Origin: Candidatus Benthicola azotiphorus | GTDB taxonomy: Bacteria > Gemmatimonadota > Gemmatimonadetes > Palauibacterales > Palauibacteraceae | Direction: 5' to 3' | DNA length: 5,544 nt | Assembly (NCBI GenBank): GCA_947581745.1 | Contig: CANPVW010000054.1 | Coordinates: 1-5,544 of the forward strand | Shown here: in pieces, positions 1 to 5,544 of the stretch | Numbering within the stretch: position 1 is the stretch's first letter | How the letters are laid out: every line of letters starts with the position of its first letter | Position numbers and translations under genes: made by a program | Notes under the pieces: generated by a model | What the model was told of the DNA's origin: nothing | Databases searched by the model: none | The model's input: only the letters and a program-made list of their open reading frames with translations

Positions 1-567
1 GAGGGCGAGCGCGCCCGGCGGCTCGGTCTGCAGAGTGAGCTTCCGCGACACCTCGGACCACATGGACTCGCGCACCGAGTCGTTCGTGATCACCCGGTCC
101 AGCTGCGCGGCCACCCTATACGCGCCGGGATAGTCGTACTCGCCGACCAGGCGACGGATCTCGTCGAGGCCGGTCACCAGGTCCCACTCCGTGTGCTCGG
201 TCTCGCGGGCGCTCAGCACCATCCAGCCGGTCACCGCGACGCCCCACACGGCGAGGGCCGCGACTCCGGCCTTCAGCACGTTTCCCCACGTGAACGGGCC
301 GCGGGAAGGGGTCGCGTGCGCCTCTCCGGCCGCAGCCCCGCGCCCATCCGCATGCCGTGAGGCCGTCCGCCCGATGCCCTGGAAATAGGCGGTCGCAGCG
401 GTGATCGGGAGCCCGATGAGGAGCAGCGCGAGGGTGAGCGTGAACACCCACGGGGGAAGCGAGATGTTCTGGGCGAGGACATCGACGACCTGGAGAACGA
501 CCCACGAGCCGCCGGCGTACAGGCCGAGGACCTGCCACAGCGAGCTCTGATGCGTCAGACGGGACAT
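1..567 (-). CDS. Multi-pass membrane protein with PEGA-like domain start (5' part of gene, runs off the left edge)
   Basis: This gene reads leftward from an ATG at 567-565 and stays open for 189 codons to the window edge, so its C-terminus is missing. The start is fixed by an in-frame TGA at 621-619 with no other start codon between; a weak AGAGG lies 4 bases before the ATG. Hydrophobic segments are visible at about residues 10-30, 40-62 and 99-118. The first two carry a pattern (LWQVLGLYAGGSWVVLQVVD, then PPWVFTLTLALLLIGLPI) that I know from N-terminal membrane anchors of bacterial signalling proteins with TPR, cyclase or kinase partners. Residues 121-175 are charged and helical (EIRRLVGEYDYPGAYRVAAQ), and residues 177-187 (LTLQTEPPGAL) look like the first strand of a PEGA domain, a small extracytoplasmic beta domain. 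In similar Gemmatimonadota-type proteins this order precedes a SUMF1/formylglycine-generating-enzyme-like domain; that is inference, as the region is not in view. The gene is divergent from the kinase at 790 and may share its control region. Confidence 0.85.
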   Translation of the reverse strand, partial: MSRLTHQSSLWQVLGLYAGGSWVVLQVVDVLAQNISLPPWVFTLTLALLLIGLPITAATAYFQGIGRTASRHADGRGAAAGEAHATPSRGPFTWGNVLKAGVAALAVWGVAVTGWMVLSARETEHTEWDLVTGLDEIRRLVGEYDYPGAYRVAAQLDRVITNDSVRESMWSEVSRKLTLQTEPPGALAL

Positions 568-571
568 GCGG

Positions 572-604
572 CCTCTGCGGTCGGGGACCGGCCTTCGGCA
601 GGCC
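572..604 (-). promoter_or_regulatory. Tandem small hairpins in the 5' leader of the leftward gene
   Basis: Two perfect inverted repeats abut each other in the predicted leader. One is GGCCT-TCGGC-AGGCC (590-604, five paired bases, five-base loop). The other is CGGTC-GGG-GACCG (578-590, five paired bases, three-base loop). They share base 590 and end two bases before the AGAGG ribosome binding site at 576-572. The AGGCC that overlaps this site could pair instead with GGCCT of the first stem, so two alternative folds are possible. This is seen in the sequence; any regulatory role is inference, and GC-rich leaders form such stems readily. Confidence 0.25.
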
Positions 605-620
605 TCGTTCGATCCGCGTC

Positions 621-649
621 AGTATAGGCGGCGGCTCAGCGGCCGCCAA
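621..649 (-). promoter_or_regulatory. Candidate sigma-70-type promoter of the leftward membrane protein gene
   Basis: Read on the minus strand, TTGGCG (649-644) is followed after 17 bases by TATACT (626-621). The -10 box matches TATAAT at five of six bases and the -35 box matches TTGACA at four of six, with ideal spacing. Transcription would start near 614, giving a leader of roughly 45-50 bases before the ATG at 567. The spacer contains a GC inverted repeat (GGCGGC at 630-635, GCCGCC at 642-647) that overlaps the -35 box and could be an operator or simply reflect GC-rich composition. No other AT-containing -10 box of similar quality is seen on this strand of the intergenic region. Confidence 0.55.
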
Positions 650-684
650 CTCCCGGAGCGGGCGCCGCCGGGCGCTCATCCAGA

Positions 685-713
685 TTGACCTGAATCCGCG
701 ATTCTCCTAGCTT
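685..713 (+). promoter_or_regulatory. Candidate promoter of the kinase-peptidase transcription unit
   Basis: TTGACC (685-690) matches the -35 consensus at five of six bases. After a 17-base spacer comes TAGCTT (708-713), which matches TATAAT at three of six, including the first two T-A positions and the final T. Transcription would start near 720, leaving a leader of about 70 bases before the kinase ATG. The weak -10 box suggests either modest expression or help from an activator. It lies about 35 bases from the opposing promoter candidate, so the two -35 boxes face each other and polymerases could compete. Confidence 0.4.
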
Positions 714-766
714 GGGATCGGTATCTCCTTACAAGACTTGAACTCCAGCGGCCCCGACACGCAGGA

Positions 767-785
767 CTCCCCCGTCCCGGGAGAG
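767..785 (+). promoter_or_regulatory. Kinase ribosome binding site within a short hairpin
   Basis: GGGAG (779-783, extended as GGGAGAG to 785) is the Shine-Dalgarno sequence, six bases before the ATG at 790 when measured from GGGAG. It can pair exactly with CTCCC at 767-771 across a seven-base loop (CCGTCCC). The ribosome site itself is well supported and helps fix the start; the hairpin is short and its effect on translation is inference. Confidence 0.5.
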
Positions 786-789
786 CACC

Positions 790-3666
790 ATGGTCGACCT
801 CGAGGCGACGCTCCGCTCCGCGCTGGATGGCCGGTACGCCATCGAGGGCGAGGTGGGCAGAGGAGGCACCTCCGTGGTGTTCAGGGCCCGCGACCTGAAA
901 CACGACCGCACGGTCGCGGTCAAGGTACTGAAGCCGGATCTCTCAGCTGCCGTCAGCGCGGATCGGTTTCACCGTGAGGTGGCGATCGCCGCCTCTCTGA
1001 CCCACCCGCACATCCTGCCCCTGTTCGATTCGGGTGAAGCCGACGGGCACCTGTTCTACGTGATGCCGCTCATGAAGGGGGAGACCCTGCGTGACCTGCT
1101 CGAGCGGGAACGACAGCTTCCGGTCGATCGGGCCCTCGCGATCACGAGGGACATCGGCAGCGCCCTCATCTTCGCGCACGAGCAGGGCGTTGTTCACCGG
1201 GACCTCAAGCCGGCGAACATCCTGCTCGAGCAGGACGAGGCCGTGCTGGCCGACTTCGGGGTCGCTCACCCGATGGAAGCGGAAGGGATCCAGCAGCTCA
1301 CCACCAGCGGCATCATCCTCGGGACGCCGGCCTATATGAGTCCCGAGCAGGGGACCGGGGAGGCGCGGCTCGACGGCCGCAGCGACATCTACTCTCTCGG
1401 CTGCGTGCTGTACGAGATGCTGGTCGGGGAGCCCCCGTTTTCGGGCCCGACCGCGCATGCCGTGATCGCCCGCCACGTGTCGGACACCCCGCATTCCGTT
1501 CGCATCGTGCGGCCGGACGTGCCTTCGGCCGTGGACCGGGTGATCGCCCGCTGCCTCGCCAAGAGCCCGGCCGGTCGGTACGGCGACGTCCGCGCCCTGC
1601 TGAAGGATCTCGAGCGTGCGGCCAGCGAGCCGGAAAAACCCGCCGCCACCCCGTTCGGGCGGCTGAGGTCCCATCCATGGGCCGCGGGAGCGCTGGCGCT
1701 GGCTTTCCTGGCCGCGATCGGAGCGGTCTACGCCTGGCTGATCCCGCGCGGGCCGCCACTCGATCCGAACCGGATCGTGGTGTTTCCGCCGCACGATCTG
1801 TCGCCCACCGGCCAATTCCGGGAAGTCGCTCCCGGGATCGCGGCGAGCATTGGCTACGCCCTGGAGGACACGGAGCCTCTCCGGTGGCTGGAGGGCTGGG
1901 ACTGGCTGACGCCGGAGCAGCGTCGGGACCCCGATCTCGTGACACGGGAGGACATGGAGCGGATCACCCGGCGCCTGGGCGCCGCTCATTTCATCGACGG
2001 CCAGGCGGTGGTCTCGGGCGACTCGGTCACGCTCATCATCCGTCTTCATTCGGTGGAGGGGCCTCAAACGGCCAAGCGGGCCGGGGCGTCGGCTCCGGTC
2101 GCGACGGCGGCCATGACTCCGTTGGGCCTGCGAGCCGTGGCCCAGCTCATACCGGCTCTCGTGGGCGAGGACGTGCCGCCGAGTGATCTTCAGGAGCACG
2201 ATGTGGCCGCGCTGGCCAACTGGGGGCTCGGGCTGTCCGCCTACAGCAGGTCCAGGTTCGAAGAGGCGTACGGTCACTTCGAGCGGGCGCTGCAGAACGA
2301 CTCCACTCTGGCCATCGCGGCCGTGGACGGGGCGTTGACCGCGATGTGGCTGACCCGGATCGGGGACGCACAGGCAATGGCGGATATCGCCGTGCGGCAC
2401 GGCTCCACGCTCTCGCCGCGCGCCCGACTGTACGCCGAAGGCATCCGCGACTACACCCTGGGCCGAGCGGATCCCGCCATCGTCTCTCTGGTCCGGGCGC
2501 TGGAAGTGGACTCGGCGCACGCCGAAGGCTGGTTCGCCCTCGGTCAGGTGTTCGACGAGCTGGTGCCGCTTCCCGAAATGCTGGATTCGGTGGCGGATCT
2601 TCTGGACGATCCGAGGACGCACGCTCAGGCGAGACGGAAGGCCTACGAGAAGACCCGCTCGCGCCGGCCGGATTTCTGGCCGGTGATCGACCGCCTGGCG
2701 AGCATCGAGTTGGAAGGAGGACACCTCGATCGGGCGCGAGAGATGCTGGATCGATTCCGGAAGGTGGAGCCGGACAGCACGCTGGTGGCGTACAGCGGAC
2801 TGATTCTGCGGTGTTTGGCCGACGGTCCCGGGAGCCTCGACTGGAACCGGGAAGCGGAGCGGGCGCCGTTCGACGTGCTCCGGGCAGGCCTGATTCTGGA
2901 GCAGGATCGGGGCGGAAAGGCGTGTGCGGACGGGGCTCTGTCCGCCGTCCTCCATTCCGACAGTGCGGCGGCGAACGAGCGCTGGGGGGCGTTGCTGACC
3001 TGGCAGAGCGCCATGGTCGGCCAGGGCCGGGACGACGAGCTCATCGCGCTGCTGGAGGCGTCGCGTGAGGACCTCGGCAGCCACTACCTCTACACCGCGG
3101 ATGCGGCCGCGGGGGCGGCCGTCGGCGCCGAGGCGGACGCCCTGGTCGAAGAGATCGGGACGGACCACGCGGGGCAGCCCAGCGCCATGGTCTGGGTGGC
3201 CGGGATTCGGGCTGCGCAGCTCCGGGATTCCTCGGCTCTGGCAGCGATCGTCGGCGAGTTCGAGCGACGCGTGGCCGCGGACAGCGCCAGGCAGGACCGC
3301 ATGTTCGCCGACGTCTTCCGGGCCCACCTCTCCCTCGTGCGAGGCGACACGACGGACGCGATCCGCCGGTTCGAGGCGCTCGTGCCGACCGGCAACCGGG
3401 CGGAGCTTCGATGGGGGCCGTGGGAAGTGCTCGCCTACGAGTGGCTGACGCTCGCGCGGATCCTGGATGCCCGCGGCGAGCACGAAGCTGCGCTGCGCTG
3501 GGCGAGCCAGCTGGATCACCTGCATCCGGTGATCTACCTGGCGTTCCGTCCGGCCAGCCTCGCGGTGAGGATCGAGGCGGCCCGGGCGCTGGGGCGCCAG
3601 GCCCTGGCTGACAGCCTGGCACGCCGCCTGGAGGGCCTGACCGGCGGCGGCTCGCCCCCCTCGTGA
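790..3666 (+). CDS. Transmembrane Ser/Thr protein kinase with TolB/FlgO-like and TPR extracytoplasmic region
   Basis: Complete 958-residue Hanks-type (PknB-like) kinase that transfers phosphate from ATP to Ser/Thr of target proteins. The ATG is set by GGGAGAG upstream and an in-frame TGA at 739-741 with no start codon between. The kinase domain spans about residues 15-277: glycine loop GRGGTS (23-28), VAVK with Lys45, helix C Glu63, HRDLKPAN (136-143), DFG (155-157), activation-loop Thr171, Thr172 and Ser173, GTPAYMSPEQ (178-187), Asp199 and Arg263. All catalytic residues are present, so it should be active. A basic patch (R291, R293) and a hydrophobic helix (about 297-318) put the kinase in the cytoplasm and the rest outside. 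Residues 325-450 resemble a diverged TolB/FlgO-like domain (RIVVFPPHDLS, then RRLGAAHFIDGQAVVSGDSV). From about 475 to the end is a helical TPR-like array; clear repeats lie near 475-508, 628-662, 838-865 and 884-913. It appears to be the first gene of an operon with the peptidase 40 bases downstream. Substrate and signal are unknown. Confidence 0.97.
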   Translation: MVDLEATLRSALDGRYAIEGEVGRGGTSVVFRARDLKHDRTVAVKVLKPDLSAAVSADRFHREVAIAASLTHPHILPLFDSGEADGHLFYVMPLMKGETLRDLLERERQLPVDRALAITRDIGSALIFAHEQGVVHRDLKPANILLEQDEAVLADFGVAHPMEAEGIQQLTTSGIILGTPAYMSPEQGTGEARLDGRSDIYSLGCVLYEMLVGEPPFSGPTAHAVIARHVSDTPHSVRIVRPDVPSAVDRVIARCLAKSPAGRYGDVRALLKDLERAASEPEKPAATPFGRLRSHPWAAGALALAFLAAIGAVYAWLIPRGPPLDPNRIVVFPPHDLSPTGQFREVAPGIAASIGYALEDTEPLRWLEGWDWLTPEQRRDPDLVTREDMERITRRLGAAHFIDGQAVVSGDSVTLIIRLHSVEGPQTAKRAGASAPVATAAMTPLGLRAVAQLIPALVGEDVPPSDLQEHDVAALANWGLGLSAYSRSRFEEAYGHFERALQNDSTLAIAAVDGALTAMWLTRIGDAQAMADIAVRHGSTLSPRARLYAEGIRDYTLGRADPAIVSLVRALEVDSAHAEGWFALGQVFDELVPLPEMLDSVADLLDDPRTHAQARRKAYEKTRSRRPDFWPVIDRLASIELEGGHLDRAREMLDRFRKVEPDSTLVAYSGLILRCLADGPGSLDWNREAERAPFDVLRAGLILEQDRGGKACADGALSAVLHSDSAAANERWGALLTWQSAMVGQGRDDELIALLEASREDLGSHYLYTADAAAGAAVGAEADALVEEIGTDHAGQPSAMVWVAGIRAAQLRDSSALAAIVGEFERRVAADSARQDRMFADVFRAHLSLVRGDTTDAIRRFEALVPTGNRAELRWGPWEVLAYEWLTLARILDARGEHEAALRWASQLDHLHPVIYLAFRPASLAVRIEAARALGRQALADSLARRLEGLTGGGSPPS

Positions 3667-3706
3667 CAGGCGCGTACCTGCGGTGACCCGGAAGGTGGGG
3701 TGAGCC
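3667..3706 (+). other. Short intergenic junction between kinase and peptidase; peptidase ribosome binding site
   Basis: The 40-base gap carries no T-tract and no strong stem, only CAGG-CGCGTA-CCTG (3668-3681), so nothing suggests transcription termination and co-transcription is likely. GGAAGG (3690-3695) and GGTGGGG (3694-3700) give a purine-rich ribosome binding site, the latter six bases before ATG 3707. An in-frame TGA at 3701-3703 rules out any start further upstream in the peptidase frame. No convincing separate promoter is seen here. Confidence 0.7.
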
Positions 3707-5544
3707 ATGTCTCCCAACGGACATCACGGACACGGACGATCCATCGTCATGCGGCTCTCGGGACCCGGAGAGCGGCACACGGGAGACTTCGATGCGATCG
3801 CCCCGGAGTATGCAGGCCTCGCCGATCTGCTGATCCAGGCGGGAGTCACGCCGGAGCGGCTGATCCGGAGCCTCTCGCCTGCCGAGCTGCAGGCCGCCGA
3901 AACGGAGGCCCGGCGCTCGCCCTTCCCGCCGCGGCGCAGCCTGCTGTCCTACTGGCGGATCGTAGTGGACTCATCGGACGTCTCGTTCGGGGCCCTCCGC
4001 GGTGCGCTGGACCGCCTGCCCGGAGTCTCCGCATACGAGGAGGAGATCAGCGCGCCCGGGTACGGACCCGCCGTCACGTCGGTCGACGTCCAGACATACC
4101 TCGAGGGCCGTCCCGACGGCGTCAACGCCAGGTGGGCCTGGGATCAGGGCTGGTTCGCCGGCCCGGCGGCGCTGTCGGGCGGCGGGGCCGGCCGAGGGCT
4201 CCGGATCGCGGACCTCGAGCAGGACTGGGACGAGGGCCACGCCGAGCTGGCCGCCAAGGCCGATCACGTGTTCGGGGTGCGTTATGGCGAGATCACCGCG
4301 GTACGCCACGGGACGGCGGTGCTCGGCATCCTGTACGCCGGTCACGGCGGTGGGGACATCGCCGGAATCGCACCCGACCTGAACAAGGTCTTCCTCGTCT
4401 CGCCCGCTCTTGCGGACGGTACGTACAACACGGTGGACGCGATCGTCACGGCCGCACTGATGCACCTGAGTGCGGGAGACGTGCTCCTCATCGAGCAGGA
4501 GTGGGGTACCTCGCACACGCCCCTCGAGCGCGTGGCGGCCGACTTCGACGCCATCCGACTGGCCACCGCTCTCGGGCGTGTCGTGGTGGAGCTGGCAGGG
4601 AACGGTGGCGTCGACCTGAACACGGTCGACCTGAAGGGCTTCGACGCCGACGGCACGATCCAGTGGGAGCCGATGGGCTCGGGGGATTCGGGCGCCATCG
4701 TCGTCGGCGCGCACGACGAGACGCTCGTGTCCGGGAGCGCCGGGGAAGGACGCCAGCGGCGTGCTTCGTCCAACTTCGGGGACCGGGTGGACTGCTTCGG
4801 GCTGGGGACCGGCGTGACCACGCTCGACTCCCTCCTGGCCGGTCCCTGGCACGGTTTCAACGGCACGAGTTCGGCGTCCGCGATCATCGCCGGGACGGTT
4901 CTCGTGCTGCAGGGCATCTGGGCGCAGACGCACGACGACGAGCGGCTGGCACCGTGGCAGATCCGGGCGCTGCTGCGCGAGCCGGGCCCGGACCCGGCGG
5001 CCGGAACCGTCGCCTATGCTGATACGCCCACGCCGGTCTACGGCAGGATCGGGGACGTGGCCGCCCTCAAGTACGTGCCCAACCTCGCCCGCTGCGCGGC
5101 CAAGCTGGGTCTGACGCCCGACCTTCACGTCCGGGACTACCTGGGAGACGAGGGACTGACACCCACCGAGGGCGTCGTGTGCCGGAGTCCGGACATCATC
5201 GTGACCCAGAACGCCCAGGGGGACTTCGGCGAGGGAAGCGGCAACGAGGAGAGCGACGACCTGGGGAGTACCGCGGTCCACGGCGCCGACAACTGGGTGT
5301 ATGTCAGGGCGAGAAACCTCGGCTCGGCGACCGCCACGGACGCCAAGGCCAGGGTGTGGTGGAGCGAGCCGGCCCTGCTCATCACTCCCGCCGACTGGAA
5401 TGCAATCGGCGAGGCAGCGTTTCCGCCGATCGAAGGGAACGCCAGCGAGCTCGCCGTGGCCGGCCCGATCCTGTGGGACTCGGCCCCCACCACCGGGCAC
5501 TACTGCTTCGTGGCCGTCGCCGGGTGCCCCGGCGATCCCGCCCC
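3707..5544 (+). CDS. S8 family (subtilisin-like) serine peptidase with C-terminal beta-rich module (3' end outside window)
   Basis: Open from ATG 3707 to the window edge: 612 residues, C-terminus missing. It would hydrolyse peptide bonds with an Asp/His/Ser triad: Asp169 in RIADLEQDW, His201 in RHGTAVLGILYA, Ser388 in NGTSSASAIIAG, with oxyanion Asn299 in ELAGNGG. The usual proline of GTSxAxP is Ala392. The DLEQ-W and GTSSASAIIAG forms mark a less studied S8 subgroup; QTYLEGRPDGVNARWAW (129-145) is its usual lead-in to the catalytic domain. Residues 79-117 (SYWRIVV, then LDRLPGVSAYEEE) could be an I9-like prodomain, which is weak. There is no signal peptide or membrane helix; the N-terminus is His-rich (HHGHG at 6-10). 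After the catalytic domain (about 165-460), residues 472-612 form a separate module with DLHVRD, SPDIIV, DNWVYVRARNLGSAT, ADWNAIG and GHYCFVAVAG, a CARDB-like beta-sandwich pattern I have seen appended to secreted-type hydrolases. It probably shares an mRNA with the kinase upstream. Family is certain; location and substrate are not. Confidence 0.95.
   Translation, partial: MSPNGHHGHGRSIVMRLSGPGERHTGDFDAIAPEYAGLADLLIQAGVTPERLIRSLSPAELQAAETEARRSPFPPRRSLLSYWRIVVDSSDVSFGALRGALDRLPGVSAYEEEISAPGYGPAVTSVDVQTYLEGRPDGVNARWAWDQGWFAGPAALSGGGAGRGLRIADLEQDWDEGHAELAAKADHVFGVRYGEITAVRHGTAVLGILYAGHGGGDIAGIAPDLNKVFLVSPALADGTYNTVDAIVTAALMHLSAGDVLLIEQEWGTSHTPLERVAADFDAIRLATALGRVVVELAGNGGVDLNTVDLKGFDADGTIQWEPMGSGDSGAIVVGAHDETLVSGSAGEGRQRRASSNFGDRVDCFGLGTGVTTLDSLLAGPWHGFNGTSSASAIIAGTVLVLQGIWAQTHDDERLAPWQIRALLREPGPDPAAGTVAYADTPTPVYGRIGDVAALKYVPNLARCAAKLGLTPDLHVRDYLGDEGLTPTEGVVCRSPDIIVTQNAQGDFGEGSGNEESDDLGSTAVHGADNWVYVRARNLGSATATDAKARVWWSEPALLITPADWNAIGEAAFPPIEGNASELAVAGPILWDSAPTTGHYCFVAVAGCPGDPA

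Noticed and set aside
116..679. A 187-codon minus-strand frame in the left part
   Set aside because: It is out of frame with the membrane-protein reading that has hydrophobic helices and a PEGA-like strand, and its product is Arg/Pro-rich low-complexity sequence.
856..1347. Possibility that the kinase is a pseudokinase, because the glycine loop ends in Ser (GRGGTS)
   Set aside because: The third loop glycine is often replaced in bacterial Hanks-type kinases, and Lys45, Glu63, Asp138, Asn143 and Asp155 are all present.
3514..3534. Perfect inverted repeat GATCACC-TGCATCC-GGTGATC
   Set aside because: It lies inside a TPR-like helix of the kinase gene, has no T-tract and is easily a by-product of Asp/His/Val codons; no evidence of an operator or terminator.
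3623..3648. GCCGCC ... GGCGGC stem near the kinase stop codon as a terminator
   Set aside because: Six pairs with a 14-base loop and no following T-run; still within coding sequence, so it does not support termination before the peptidase.
943..3717. A 924-codon open frame on the minus strand opposite the kinase gene
   Set aside because: It mirrors the GC-rich codon pattern of the kinase; its translation is rich in Arg, His and Pro with no recognisable domain, while the plus strand gives an intact kinase.
3700..5022. A 440-codon plus-strand frame starting at GTG 3700
   Set aside because: It overlaps the S8 peptidase in another frame and is an Arg/Gly-rich shadow; the frame from 3707 contains the full catalytic motifs.
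3971..5500. A 509-codon minus-strand frame opposite the peptidase
   Set aside because: No family features, and it lies wholly antisense to a clear peptidase gene; explained by GC bias.

Overview
The window is GC-rich bacterial DNA that is almost wholly coding. It holds three genes: one incomplete gene leaving the left edge on the minus strand, one complete gene, and one incomplete gene leaving the right edge. Strong GC bias at third codon positions keeps other frames open for long stretches, but only three frames give proteins with recognisable families. No rRNA, tRNA, CRISPR array, insertion sequence or phage gene is visible. The style of the proteins (a large Hanks-type kinase joined through one membrane helix to a TolB/FlgO-like and TPR outer half, and a multi-pass membrane protein leading into a PEGA-like strand) is typical of Gemmatimonadota and related soil or marine phyla. 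That assignment is an inference from protein style, not from a marker gene.

Layout. Bases 1-567 (minus) encode the first 189 residues of a membrane protein with about three N-terminal hydrophobic segments, a short helical stretch and the start of a PEGA-like domain. In relatives of this layout I would expect a formylglycine-generating-enzyme-like (SUMF1) or other sensory domain next, but that part lies outside the window. Bases 568-789 form a 222-base divergent intergenic region with a good promoter candidate on the minus strand, a weaker one on the plus strand, and small hairpins beside both ribosome binding sites. Bases 790-3666 (plus) encode a complete 958-residue transmembrane Ser/Thr protein kinase with all catalytic residues intact. 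After a 40-base gap without a terminator, bases 3707-5544 (plus) encode at least 612 residues of an S8 (subtilisin-like) serine peptidase with an atypical set of active-site motifs, no signal peptide and a C-terminal beta-rich module cut by the window edge.

How they may work together. The kinase and peptidase look co-transcribed, and the membrane protein is divergent from the same control region. A reasonable hypothesis is a signalling locus in which the kinase's extracytoplasmic TolB/TPR half senses a protein or envelope state and the cytoplasmic kinase domain relays it, with the peptidase as an effector or substrate. The sequence shows only the adjacency and domain content; the functional link is inference.
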